A program made the translations under genes and the position numbers. From Streptomyces caeruleatus (lineage in GTDB: Bacteria > Actinomycetota > Actinomycetes > Streptomycetales > Streptomycetaceae): a stretch of DNA of 64,000 nt. The stretch lies in contig NZ_KQ948924.1 in assembly GCF_001514235.1 (NCBI RefSeq), positions 1,091,198-1,155,197 on the forward strand. Reading direction: 5' to 3'. The notes beneath the pieces were generated by a model, which worked only from the letters and a program-made list of their open reading frames with translations, did not search any database and was not told the DNA's origin. Positions 19,856 to 28,800 of this stretch are shown here, piece after piece. How positions within the stretch are numbered: position 1 is the stretch's first letter; the number at the start of each line of letters is the position of its first letter.

Positions 19856-20521
19856 GTGACGGGCATGGTGTCGACCGATCGACTGCTGGCCTTCGCGGCC
19901 ATGTCGCTCCTGGTGGTCCTGATCCCGGGCCCCAGCGTGCTGTTCGTCATCGGACGGGCCCTGGCCCACGGCCGCCGCACGGCCCTGGCGACGGCCCTCG
20001 GCAACGTCTTCGGCTCGTATCTGCTGGTCGTCGCGGTCGCGGTGGGCGTCGGCTCGCTGGTGGAACAGTCCGCGGCGGTCTATCTCGGGGTCAAGCTGGC
20101 GGGCGCCGCATACCTCGTGTTCCTTGGCGTCCAGGCGTTCCGGCACCGCAAGGAGCTGCGCGTGACGGCGACCGAACCGTCCTCGGCGCGCCCGGTTCGC
20201 CCTGCCCGCGGAGATCTGCGCACGATCCTCGACGGCGCCCTGGTCGGCGTCACCAATCCCAAGGGCGTCGTGTTCTTCGCCGCCGTACTCCCCCAGTTCG
20301 TCGACCAGTCCGCGGGCCAAGTCCCGTTGCAGATGCTGCTACTGGGCCTGATCCCGATCACGATCGGCCTGGTCACGGACACCCTGTGGGGCCTGACCGC
20401 CTCCGCCACCCGCACCTGGTTCGCCCGCTCGGACCGCCGGCTGTCGCTGATCGGCGGGGCAGGCGGATTCACCATGATCGGGCTGGGCCTGACGGTGGCG
20501 GTGACGGGCCGGACGGACTGA
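19856..20521 (+). CDS. LysE/RhtB-family amino-acid exporter
   Basis: A 221-residue membrane protein with about six hydrophobic segments. The family start LLAFAAMSLLVVLIPGPSVLFVIGRAL contains the characteristic PGP motif, and GVTNPKGVVFFAAVLPQF in the middle is the second LysE signature. It probably exports an amino acid or a related metabolite. The start may be the GTG used here or the ATG three codons later. No operon partner is evident. Confidence 0.88.
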   Translation: MTGMVSTDRLLAFAAMSLLVVLIPGPSVLFVIGRALAHGRRTALATALGNVFGSYLLVVAVAVGVGSLVEQSAAVYLGVKLAGAAYLVFLGVQAFRHRKELRVTATEPSSARPVRPARGDLRTILDGALVGVTNPKGVVFFAAVLPQFVDQSAGQVPLQMLLLGLIPITIGLVTDTLWGLTASATRTWFARSDRRLSLIGGAGGFTMIGLGLTVAVTGRTD

Positions 20522-20594
20522 GACCGCCGCACGGGGGCAGCGACACGGAGGCAGCGGCACGGAGGCAGCAACACCACAGGCTGCAATGCGCGCC

Positions 20595-21719
20595 CTAGGG
20601 GATGACGCTCCCGAACCGGACGTCGTACGCCTTCTCCGAGTGCAGCACCCGCAGCATCCGCTCCCCCTCCTCCGCCACCTCCGCCCGCTGCTGCCTGCTC
20701 AGCTCGGTGAACGGCTCGATGACGAGGGCGTCGCCGAGGATCCGCCACACGCCCGCGAGGAAGCCGTCGACGAGGAGCGGGCAGTAGAAGGTGTTGGCCT
20801 GCCAGGTGCGGCCGCGGTTCGCGGGCGGGATCACGCGGGCGCGGTCGGCGTGGGAGAGGAGCAGATTGTCGAACTCGGGCAGGAAGCGGGGCGGGGCCGG
20901 GGTGTCCGGGTCGGGGCGCGGGGCGTCGGGGAGGTCGAAGAGCTCGACGCCGTTCTCGTCCTGGAAGGTGAGCAGCCGGGGGCGGAGCCGTTCGAAGGCG
21001 GCGCGCATCCGGGTCAGCCCTGACCAGGTCTGCATGTCCTTCACGGAGGCCGGCCCGAAGGCGGCCAGATAACGCAGCACCGTGTCGTCCGGGGAGGCGG
21101 CCTGCCCTGCGGGACGGCCCAGCCAGTGCTCGACGGTGGTGAGGGCGACCTGGGCGCTGCGGCCCCACAGTCCGCGCGGGGTGACCTGGACGAGGGGAAG
21201 CTTGCAGCGGGCGGCGACGGCCAGGGACTGCGGGTCCGCGTCCGGCCACTGGGCACTCAGGGCCTCGCGCAACTGCTTCATGGTGCGCGGCCCGTCCTCG
21301 ACGAGGTCACGGGCGAGGCCGGCGAGCCGGTCCAGGTCGACGCCGGCCAGACCCTTGCGGAAGAGGTTCACCTCGCGGTCCCGGGCGGGCTGGACCAGCG
21401 GGCGCAGGGTGAGGCTGTCGTCGGCGGTGTGCAGATGGATCGTCGAGCGCAGGGTGACGATGCGTACGGCGGCGCGGTCGGCCAGCGGCCCGGCGAGGTC
21501 CTCGGGCGTGAAACCGTCGAGGCGGGCGGCGAGCGCGTAGTACGGCGGTTTGACCTCCTGGGCCTGGAGCCCGACGAGGTGTTCCACGGCCGCCATGGCG
21601 GACAGCGGCGAGCGGCGCAGCAGGAGCTGCCGTTCGAGGGTGGCGCGGTTGAGGGCGCGGGTGGTGAGGACGGGGGCGGTTCGGGCCACCGCTTTCGCTG
21701 CCTTGGTCGACTTCGTCAT
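20595..21719 (-). CDS. Winged-helix DNA-binding protein (AlkZ/YcaQ-like, HTH_42)
   Basis: A 374-residue HTH_42-superfamily protein, whose characterised members (AlkZ, YcaQ, AlkX) are DNA glycosylases. GLQAQEVKPPYYALAARL near residue 50 contains a QAQ tripeptide at the place of the QxQ catalytic motif of AlkZ/YcaQ. The segments TLRSTIHLHTADD, LPEFDNLLLSHADR and VDGFLAGVWRI are typical. Glycosylase activity is plausible but unproven. The ATG after the long Ala/Lys-rich N terminus was chosen; the frame continues upstream. Confidence 0.82.
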   Translation of the reverse strand: MTKSTKAAKAVARTAPVLTTRALNRATLERQLLLRRSPLSAMAAVEHLVGLQAQEVKPPYYALAARLDGFTPEDLAGPLADRAAVRIVTLRSTIHLHTADDSLTLRPLVQPARDREVNLFRKGLAGVDLDRLAGLARDLVEDGPRTMKQLREALSAQWPDADPQSLAVAARCKLPLVQVTPRGLWGRSAQVALTTVEHWLGRPAGQAASPDDTVLRYLAAFGPASVKDMQTWSGLTRMRAAFERLRPRLLTFQDENGVELFDLPDAPRPDPDTPAPPRFLPEFDNLLLSHADRARVIPPANRGRTWQANTFYCPLLVDGFLAGVWRILGDALVIEPFTELSRQQRAEVAEEGERMLRVLHSEKAYDVRFGSVIP

Positions 21720-21832
21720 GCTCCGCACGCTAGTGAGGCTTGCGGACAGCCGCGGTCCGCAACTCTCACGGAATCCGTGATCGCCCGACCCCGCCCTGGT
21801 CATTCGCCCCGTATATCCTGCTCCGTGATCAC

Positions 21833-21893
21833 ACCCACGCACGCGCACAGGCACAGGCACAGGCACACCTGCACGCACGCACACCTACACGTA
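21833..21893 (+). repeat. CA-rich simple sequence in the corA leader
   Basis: A run of CACGCA/CAGGCA hexamer-like units just upstream of corA, absent elsewhere in the window. It probably lies in the untranslated leader; slippage could alter its length between strains. Confidence 0.6.
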
Positions 21894-21922
21894 CTCGTCG
21901 TCTCGTCCGGGAGGCAGCCGCG

Positions 21923-23083
21923 ATGTCCGAGCGACGCGCCCGCCCAGCCTCGAAGAATTCCATGAAGTCCGTCTGGCGCCGAGCCCTGACTCCGCCACAG
22001 CCCCCGGAGCCGCCGGCCCCGGCCCCGTCGCCTCCCTCGTCGCCGGCCGATTCCAGCGAGGTGGCGAGTGTCGTGGAGGCGGCGCTGTACCAGGACGGAG
22101 TCCGGGTCTCCTCCCCCGCCACCCTCGCCGAGACCTTCCGTGAGCTGCGCGACCAGCCGTCCGGCATGGCCTGGATCGGCCTGGCCCGCCCCACCGAGGC
22201 CGAGCTCCTCTCCCTCGCCGCGGAGTTCGACCTGCACCCGCTCGCGGTCGAGGACGCGATGGAGGCCCACCAGCGGCCCAAGCTGGAGCGCTACGGCGAC
22301 ACCCTCTTCGTGGTCCTGCGCGCGGCCCGCTACCTGGACGCACCCGAGGAGGTCGACTTCGGCGAACTCCACGTCTTCGTCGGCCCCGACTTCGTGATCA
22401 CGGTCCGCCACGGCGCCGCCCCCGACCTCTCGGCGGTGCGCCGCCGCATGGAGGAGACCCCGGAGCTGCTCAAACTCGGTCCCGAGGCGGTGCTCTACGC
22501 GATACTGGACGCCGTGGTCGACGGCTACGTTCCGGTCGTGACGGGCGTCCAGAACGACATCGACGAGATCGAGACCGAGGTCTTCCGCGGCGACCCCGAG
22601 GTCTCCCGCCGTATCTACGAACTCTCCCGCGAAATGGTCGAGTTCCAGCGCGCCACCCGCCCCCTCGTCGGCATGCTGCACGGCCTGATGGCCGGCTTCT
22701 CCAAGTACGGCACGGACGAGGAACTCCAGCGCTACCTCCGCGACGTCGCCGACCACGTCACCCACACCAGCGAACGCGTCGACGGCTTCCGCCAGGCCCT
22801 CACGGAAATCCTCACGGTCAACGCGACGCTGGTCACGCAGCAACAGAACGCGGAGATGCGGGCGTTGGCGGAGGCGGGGTTCGAGCAGAACGAGGAGATC
22901 AAGAAGATCTCGTCGTGGGCGGCGATTTTGTTCGCTCCGACGCTGGTCGGGACGATCTACGGGATGAACTTCACGCACATGCCGGAGCTGCACTGGGTGC
23001 TCGGATACCCCTTTGCGATCGTCCTGATGGCTGTGGTTTGCACTAGTTTGTACGTCATCTTCAAGCGGCGAGATTGGCTCTGA
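21923..23083 (+). CDS. corA: CorA-type Mg2+/Co2+ transporter
   Basis: A 386-residue divalent-cation channel of the inner membrane. The long acidic cytoplasmic domain (residues 1-310) begins with a Pro/Ala-rich tail. TM1 (SSWAAILFAPTLVGTIYGMNF) ends in the invariant GMN selectivity motif, and TM2 (HWVLGYPFAIVLMAVVCTSL) ends in a basic tail. GGGAGG precedes the ATG; an upstream in-frame start would add a His/Arg-rich leader encoded by the simple repeat and is unlikely. Confidence 0.93.
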   Translation: MSERRARPASKNSMKSVWRRALTPPQPPEPPAPAPSPPSSPADSSEVASVVEAALYQDGVRVSSPATLAETFRELRDQPSGMAWIGLARPTEAELLSLAAEFDLHPLAVEDAMEAHQRPKLERYGDTLFVVLRAARYLDAPEEVDFGELHVFVGPDFVITVRHGAAPDLSAVRRRMEETPELLKLGPEAVLYAILDAVVDGYVPVVTGVQNDIDEIETEVFRGDPEVSRRIYELSREMVEFQRATRPLVGMLHGLMAGFSKYGTDEELQRYLRDVADHVTHTSERVDGFRQALTEILTVNATLVTQQQNAEMRALAEAGFEQNEEIKKISSWAAILFAPTLVGTIYGMNFTHMPELHWVLGYPFAIVLMAVVCTSLYVIFKRRDWL

Positions 23084-23343
23084 GTAACCACTGGGCGAGG
23101 GGCCACTCAACAGGTCGGAGACCCCCGATCGCGGACGCCTCAAACGTCTCTGCGGCGCTGGGGAGATTCTGGGGAGAATCAAACGCACTCCGCTTCACCG
23201 CTTCCCTCCCCCACTGGGACCGCCGGCCTCGACCCAACTTCCCGCAGCCCCGGCCAGCGGCAGCACCGATCGTCACTCAGAGTAAGAGTCTTACCGGGCC
23301 ATAGAACGCCAAGGAGGGGCGCAGCGATGTTGCGCCCCTCCTT
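23084..23343. other. Gap after corA ending in a terminator
   Basis: No gene is seen. GGGGAGATTCTGGGGAGA near 23160 is a short direct repeat. The end is a hairpin with a 13-bp stem (23311-23323 with 23331-23343), a convincing terminator for corA or for the broken genes beyond. Confidence 0.6.
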
Positions 23344-23402
23344 CTTGCGGGCTCCGAGGAATCGCCTCTGCTGTGCGGCCACAGCGGCCTTGGAAGGTCG
23401 GC

Positions 23403-23700
23403 TCAACAGGGCGTCAATGGCTCTACGGCCCTTGCCGCCAGCCTCGGGCATGAAGTGGGCGTAGTCTCCGCATCGCCGAAGACCATCCCCCAGGCGCGCG
23501 TGAGGACTCCGCCTGTCTCCAGAACGGCGTCGAGGCGCTCGGCGAGGTCTCGCGGACACTTGTACTGACCCTTCTCGATTTTCGAGATCGCATCCGGGCT
23601 GACCTGCACCATCGGCCCTAACTGCGCGGCGCGGAGCCCCGGACATCGCTTGCGCCAGTACCGCAGTCCCTTGGTCGCGATGCGGATATCTCAGCTCTCC
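23403..23700 (-). pseudogene. Decayed XRE-family regulator
   Basis: The translation VSPDAISKIEKGQYKCPRDL followed by AERLDAVLETGGVLTRAW is the second half of an XRE helix-turn-helix as found in the many Streptomyces XRE/DUF397-pair regulators. It lacks a proper N terminus: the preceding frame reads KGLRYWRKRCPGLRAAQLGP with no start. It also lacks the usual long C-terminal sensor, which is frameshifted. Treated as a relic. Confidence 0.55.
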
Positions 23701-23926
23701 GCATCCGGATCTGCACGCGGGTCTCGCGGCCTGACTGAATGGTTGCCGACCGGTTCCACCCCAGTACACACCGCAGGCAAACCTCAAAGGTGACGATTCC
23801 GCCAGCCCGAAGTGGATCTGTGATGGCCAACCTCTTGGAAGTGACCCTCGTGCCAGCAACCGGCGTACGCGCGACGACGCGCAGCAAGCTGGGGTCGGGG
23901 TGGTGGCGCGTGGGGCGGCCCTCGGG

Positions 23927-24352
23927 TCAGGCACAAGGGCTGTTGGCCGGCGCGGGCAGCAACTCGTGCGCCAGGTCTACGGGTTGGCTCGTGTAGTGCA
24001 GGATGCGCAGGCCAAGGCGGGAAGCGGTGTCGCAGGTGTCCGCCCGGTCGTCGACGAACAACACCCGTCCCGGATCGGGGATGCCGGTGGCCGCCACGGC
24101 CTGTTCGTACGCTGCCGGATCGGGCTTGCACCGGCCCAGGCGGGCCGAGTACACGGCATCGGTCATCAGCTCCCGCCGCCAGTCGGTCGCGTCGAGGACG
24201 TCGGCGAGGAAGTGCGGGGCGTTGGAGAGCAGCACCATGGGCAGTCCGGCTGCGCGGCGCGGGACAGGATGGCGAGGACGTCGGGGTCGGTGCGGGTCCA
24301 CATGGCGGTGTCCGCGGTGCCACTCGGCGAGGGCGGCGAGGCGCGAACGCCG
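23927..24352 (-). pseudogene. Broken HAD-family hydrolase
   Basis: GLPMVLLSNAPHFLADVLDA, CKPDPAAYEQAVA and RVLFVDDRADTCDTASRLGL are the motif II, III and IV regions of a HAD phosphatase. The upstream piece MWTRTDPDVLAILSRAA is in a different frame, with the shift near 24250. The nucleophile motif DxD and cap start are missing, because the gene runs directly into an oppositely oriented oxidase fragment near 24345. Confidence 0.7.
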
Positions 24353-24765
24353 TCGACGGCTGCGTCGTGCTGTCCACCGAGCAGATGACCCGAATCCTCG
24401 AGATCGACCCCGTGGAGCGCCTCGCCGTCGTCGAGCCGAGCGGGGTCAACGACCATCTGCGCGCCGCGGCTGCCGAGAAGGGCCTGTGGTACCCGCCGGA
24501 CCCGGCCGGTTCCCCGTGGTCGACGATCGGCGGCAACGTCGCGACGAACGCGGGGGGGGGCGTCTGCTGCGTGAAGTACGGGGTCACCCGGGACTACGTA
24601 CTCGCCGTGGAGATGGTCACCGGCACGGGCGCCCTCGTGCGGCTGGGACGGCGGACCGCGAAGGGGGTCACCGGGTACTGCTTCCCCTTGCAGGGCTTAC
24701 GACTCAAGATCAGCTACAACACGAAGACCTCCGATTCTGCTGGGCCCGCGAAAGCGCGAGGTTAA
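24343..24765 (+). pseudogene. Fragment of an FAD-linked (GlcD-like) oxidase
   Basis: The reading ANAVDGCVVLSTEQM, ERLAVVEPSGVNDHL, STIGGNVATNAGGG and LGRRTAKGVTGY is the FAD-binding PCMH domain of a glycolate-oxidase-type enzyme. It is missing both the N-terminal ~90 residues and everything after VTGY (about 24677); the last 28 codons are unrelated. A run of nine Gs at 24552-24560 disturbs the GG-LCC region. This marks the left edge of the accessory region. Confidence 0.75.
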
Positions 24766-24817
24766 TTCCGGGATGAAACAGCGGAGAAGACGACCTCTCA
24801 GCGAGGCGGTGACCACG

Positions 24818-25585
24818 TCACCGTGTGACGGTTCGCGGGACGAGGACCAGCGTCCTGTCGTCCCGTGGGTCGCTCGACGAGGTCACATCGAGCAGGCGGC
24901 TGGTGACCCCCTCACCGTGCAGAATGTCGAGAAATTTCCGCATATACGGATAGGGGCGCCCCGACGAGTCGTTGAGCGGATGGAGCCGCACCTGTCCGCA
25001 GCACACCCGGAGCAGTTCGCGTACTGCGGAAAGGTGGAAGTCCAGGTCGAATCGGTCGGTATAGGAGAAAAGCAGGAAACCTGAGATCACCAGCGTGAAC
25101 TCCCGGTCAGGAAAGGGAAGCGCGGGCAGGGCTGCGGATACATAGTGCCCCGATCCCTCCGTCCGGCACCGCCGGTAGTCGGAGAGGAACCCCTCGGCTG
25201 TAGCCCGCCACGCCGCGGCGAGTGGCCACGGGGCGCCCGGCCGCAGCCCGAAGCGGTCGGGCTGCGCATGCACCCAGGCGTTGACGCGTGCCTGTTCACC
25301 GTCGACCAGCCGACCGAGCTCCTGCGGGCTCAAGGCGTACTGCGGATCGGCGCTCACCGCGCGGCCGCCCAGCTCTCGGATGCGCGCACCGAAGTCGCTG
25401 GCTCCACCCGGGCAGTCAAGCACTTTCCCGGACCGCAACAAGGACGGGTCCAGAGCGAAGTGTTCGCAGTACTCGGTAAAGCTTCTAGAGCTGACGAGTA
25501 TTTCTCCCGTAAAGGTTTTCCCAATATTTTCGGTCACGCGGTAAAGATAGCGTTCGTGCTGGTCTATCGAATGCCATTCACTCAC
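24818..25585 (-). CDS. Class I SAM-dependent methyltransferase-like protein
   Basis: A 255-residue protein with SAM motif I VLDCPGGASDFGARIRELG followed by the acidic VSADPQY loop. ALPALPFPDREFTLVISGFL matches motifs II/III. The substrate is unknown, and the region between motif I and motif II is long. GTG start. It is divergent from the aminotransferase-methyltransferase gene across an unusually AT-rich 103-nt gap, so it is probably the left border gene of the biosynthetic cluster. Confidence 0.75.
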   Translation of the reverse strand: MSEWHSIDQHERYLYRVTENIGKTFTGEILVSSRSFTEYCEHFALDPSLLRSGKVLDCPGGASDFGARIRELGGRAVSADPQYALSPQELGRLVDGEQARVNAWVHAQPDRFGLRPGAPWPLAAAWRATAEGFLSDYRRCRTEGSGHYVSAALPALPFPDREFTLVISGFLLFSYTDRFDLDFHLSAVRELLRVCCGQVRLHPLNDSSGRPYPYMRKFLDILHGEGVTSRLLDVTSSSDPRDDRTLVLVPRTVTR

Positions 25586-25688
25586 TTTGGCTGAAAGTTT
25601 TCCACGCCTGCTCGGGCGCAGCAGCCTAATATGCCCCCTGTCTGCAATTTACTTGAACGCTGAAATCACTCTGCGAGAAAGGTCTCTA

Positions 25689-27806
25689 ATGTTTGAATCG
25701 GCTGGTGTCGACTACGCGGGAGAGGGGACCGGTACTCCGGTCACTGAGGACATGCTCCGGCTGCACCAGAATGAGTCCCCCTACAGGCTCCCCGACCGCG
25801 TCCTGGACCGGCTCAGCGAGGAACTGGCGCACCGCAGCCAGCGGTACCCGGCGGCCGAGTCCGCGCACTTACGCCGCGCCATCGCCGATCATCTCGGCTG
25901 CGCCCCGGAACAGGTCGCTGTCGGCAACGGCGTGGACGAGCTGATCCATCTCGCGGTGTCGGCCTTCGGACGCGAGGGCGGGATCGCCGTGCCCGCCGGT
26001 ACCTTCCCCGGCTACTGGCTCGCCTGCACCGCAGCCGGCCACGACCCGCTCAAACTACCGGCAGGCGAGGACGTCAAGGGCACCGCCGACGCCATCGTCG
26101 CTGCGTGCGAGCAGGGTGCCGCGCTGGTGTTCCTCTGCAACCCTCACAACCCCACCGGGGCCCTGCTCGGCCCAGACGACCTCGCCCGCGTGCTGGACGC
26201 CGCCGACGCCCATGGAAGCGTAGTGGTCGTGGACGAGGCGTACATGGACTTCGTCGCTGATGAGAAGGTGTCCGCCGTCGAGGAGGCCCTCAGTGGACGG
26301 CACGCGCTTGTGTTGCGCACCTTCTCCAAAGCGTGGGGGCTGGCGTCGCTGCGTGTGGGGTACGCCGTCGGCCCGGAGGGCCTGGTCGGCCGGCTCTGGC
26401 GGGCGCGACAGTCCATGCCGTTCCACGTCAACCGGTTGGCCCAGGTGGCGGTGCCCACGCTGCTGGCGGAACAGGACTTCCTGCCGTCTGTCCGCCGCAG
26501 GACGGACGAGGCACGCGCCGTGCTCTACGGCCTGCTCGACGAGCGCGGCATCCGCCGCCTCCCCTCGGCAGCCAATTTCGTCATGGTCGAGGCGGGACCG
26601 GACAGCACGGACACGACCCGCCGCCTGGCACACGAACATGGCATCCTGGTGCGGGACTTGGCCCCCTTCGGACGCCCCGGCTGGCTGCGCGTCACCCTGA
26701 GCACGCCGACGGACATGGAACGCTTCGCCGACGCGCTCGCCGCGCTCCGCGACGGTCAGCCCGAGGCAGTGGACCACATCCCGCACTGGCTGCGGCCGGT
26801 CCCCACACTGCAGCCCATGGAACCGGCCGCCCTCTTCAACGGCTACATCGGAGCCCAGGTCGCCTTCGCCCTGCACCGCCTGGGTGTCTGGTCCGCGCTC
26901 GGCGACCGGCCCGTCGAGGTCTCCACCCTCGCCCGCGAGGTGGGCGTGCCCGAGGGTCGGCTCCGCGCCCTGCTGCGGACCGCCGCCCTCCTGGGCCACG
27001 TCCGGCTGCTCGAAACCGCTGCGGCGATCACCGACGCCGGACGCGCGCTCGTCGAGCAGATCGGTCTCTTCGTCTGGGGCGTGGGTGGCTATGGAAGCCT
27101 CCTGGCCAACCTGCACGGCCTGGCCACCGGCGAGGTCGCCTACGGTGCGGAGGTCCGCCGCGACGAGGGGCTGGTCGCGGTGGGCGCGGGCGAGGCGGAC
27201 CGCTCCCTCATGCGGCAGGCCGAGGCCGCGGTCCTCGGCGACCTCGACTTCGTCACGATGGCCGACATCGGCTGCGGCGACGCCACCCGGCTGATGCGGC
27301 TGTGTGAGGCAGACGACCGGCGCCGCGGCATAGGCATCGACATCAGCGAGGCCGCCTGCGCGCTGGCCACCGACCGAGTCCGCGCTGCGGGCCTTGCCGA
27401 CCGGGTCCGGATCGTCCGCGAGAACGTGCTCGACACGCTCAGCACCCGCACCTTCCCTGAGGTCGATCTCGTCACCGGCTTCCTGATGCTGCATGATCTC
27501 TTTGCCACCGACGACGACCATGCGGCCGTCCTGCGCTCCATCCGCACGGCCTTCCCCAACGCCACGCACTTCCTGTTCGCCGACACCGCCGTCCAGGATT
27601 GGGAGCACCACAGCGGGCCCCAGCCCATCTTCAGCCTGGAGTTCGAACTGGTCCACGCGGTGATGGGCGTTCCGCTGCACACGAAGGGAACGTACCTGCG
27701 GGCCTTCGCCGACGCGGGCTTCCGGCTGGAACGGTGCGAACCGCTCGGCGTGCCGTCCACCTGGGCCTTCCTGCTGTCGGTACCCGGGGCGGGGCAAGAG
27801 CGGTGA
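25689..27806 (+). CDS. Aminotransferase - alpha-keto-acid C-methyltransferase fusion
   Basis: A 705-residue two-domain enzyme. Residues 1-355 are a HisC-like fold-type I aminotransferase (RLHQNESPY, FLCNPHNPTGALL, VVVDEAYMDF, PLP lysine in RTFSKAWGLASLRVGYA). Residues 375-700 are a methyltransferase with winged-helix N part and SAM motif MADIGCGDATRLM. Its C-terminal FLMLHDLF and FELVHAVMGV segments match the metal-site region of MppJ, which beta-methylates phenylpyruvate; MrsA and MarI are relatives. Expected chemistry is deamination, C3-methylation and reamination, giving a beta-methyl amino acid. Codon 61 is TTA, so bldA control is likely. Start chosen after GAAAGG. Confidence 0.85.
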   Translation: MFESAGVDYAGEGTGTPVTEDMLRLHQNESPYRLPDRVLDRLSEELAHRSQRYPAAESAHLRRAIADHLGCAPEQVAVGNGVDELIHLAVSAFGREGGIAVPAGTFPGYWLACTAAGHDPLKLPAGEDVKGTADAIVAACEQGAALVFLCNPHNPTGALLGPDDLARVLDAADAHGSVVVVDEAYMDFVADEKVSAVEEALSGRHALVLRTFSKAWGLASLRVGYAVGPEGLVGRLWRARQSMPFHVNRLAQVAVPTLLAEQDFLPSVRRRTDEARAVLYGLLDERGIRRLPSAANFVMVEAGPDSTDTTRRLAHEHGILVRDLAPFGRPGWLRVTLSTPTDMERFADALAALRDGQPEAVDHIPHWLRPVPTLQPMEPAALFNGYIGAQVAFALHRLGVWSALGDRPVEVSTLAREVGVPEGRLRALLRTAALLGHVRLLETAAAITDAGRALVEQIGLFVWGVGGYGSLLANLHGLATGEVAYGAEVRRDEGLVAVGAGEADRSLMRQAEAAVLGDLDFVTMADIGCGDATRLMRLCEADDRRRGIGIDISEAACALATDRVRAAGLADRVRIVRENVLDTLSTRTFPEVDLVTGFLMLHDLFATDDDHAAVLRSIRTAFPNATHFLFADTAVQDWEHHSGPQPIFSLEFELVHAVMGVPLHTKGTYLRAFADAGFRLERCEPLGVPSTWAFLLSVPGAGQER

Positions 27807-28771
27807 TCGACGCCTGGACCTTCGAACAGCTCAACGTCTCCGCGGAGTCGGACCCGCTCAAGTTCGACGCCCGGCAGTGCGCCGACGAGTACGCCTGGCG
27901 GCTGGACTGCGCGGTGCGGGCGGAGAACCTGGGATTCACCGGGGTGTTCTTCAGCGAACACCACTTCCAGGGACTGCGGGTCTGCCCCGCGCCCGGACAG
28001 TTCGCCGCCGCAGTCGCCGCCCGCACCAGCACCCTGCGTATCGGGTTCCTCGGCCTGGTGCTGCCGCTGTGGCAACCCTGGAGGGTCGTGGAGGAGATCG
28101 GAACCCTGGACCAGATCAGCAACGGCCGCGCCGAACTGGGCGTGGCCAGGGGAACCGGCCCCGCCGAGGCTGAGGCGGTCGGCATCCCTGCCGAGGAGAC
28201 GGGCCCGCGCTACGAGGAGGCCCTCGACATCCTCGACCGGGCGCTGGCCGAGCCGTCCTTCTCCCATCACGGGCGATTCTGGTCCTTCGACCAGCTCACC
28301 GTCGTACCGCGCCCGGTGCAGAACCCGCCGCCGCGGCCATGGACGGCGGCCCGCAGCACCCACTCGGCAGCGTCGGCGGGCCACCGGGGACACCGCCTGT
28401 GCAGCGCCTTCCTGCCCACCGAGCAGATCACCGAGATCTTCGACGCCTACCGCGCCGCCGCCGACCGCCGAGGACGCCGCCCCCGGCCCCGCGACCTGGC
28501 GCTCCGCCGCACCGTGTTCGTGGCAGCCAGCAGCGCCGCGGCCGCCGACCGCAGCGAGTCCGCCCGGCGTCTTCTCCCCGACCTCCCCGCCTCCGACATC
28601 GTCGCCGGAACCCCCTCCGAGGTCGCCGAACAACTCATCCATCAGGCCCGCGAGACCGGCGCCGCGAACGTCATCGGGTTCTTCGCCGGTGACTGGCTCG
28701 ACCGCCCGGCCGTGGAGGAGTCCTACCGCCTCTTCGGAGAGCAGGTCATCCCAGCCCTCCGCCGCTGCTGA
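27803..28771 (+). CDS. Luciferase-like flavin monooxygenase
   Basis: A 322-residue LLM-superfamily protein: GFTGVFFSEHHFQGLRVCPAP, RIGFLGLVLPLWQPWRVVEE, LDQISNGRAELGVARGTGPAE and GTPSEVAEQLIHQARETGAAN are the standard F420/FMN monooxygenase segments. Middle-region similarity to alkanal monooxygenases is good, but the substrate is unknown. A GTG start overlaps the previous stop (GTGA), so it is translationally coupled to the aminotransferase-methyltransferase and probably oxidises the same amino acid or its peptide product. Confidence 0.85.
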   Translation: MIDAWTFEQLNVSAESDPLKFDARQCADEYAWRLDCAVRAENLGFTGVFFSEHHFQGLRVCPAPGQFAAAVAARTSTLRIGFLGLVLPLWQPWRVVEEIGTLDQISNGRAELGVARGTGPAEAEAVGIPAEETGPRYEEALDILDRALAEPSFSHHGRFWSFDQLTVVPRPVQNPPPRPWTAARSTHSAASAGHRGHRLCSAFLPTEQITEIFDAYRAAADRRGRRPRPRDLALRRTVFVAASSAAAADRSESARRLLPDLPASDIVAGTPSEVAEQLIHQARETGAANVIGFFAGDWLDRPAVEESYRLFGEQVIPALRRC

Positions 28772-28800
28772 GCCACTCCACTTCGACGAAAGGCAGACAC

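Noticed and set aside
21833..21893. CRISPR-like or regulatory array in the corA leader
   Set aside because: The units are 6-bp CA-rich simple sequence with no spacers. It is slippage-type repeat only.
23155..23185. Phage attachment site suggested by GGGGAGATTCTGGGGAGA
   Set aside because: There is only one short direct repeat, with no integrase gene, no tRNA and no matching copy at the right boundary of the accessory region.
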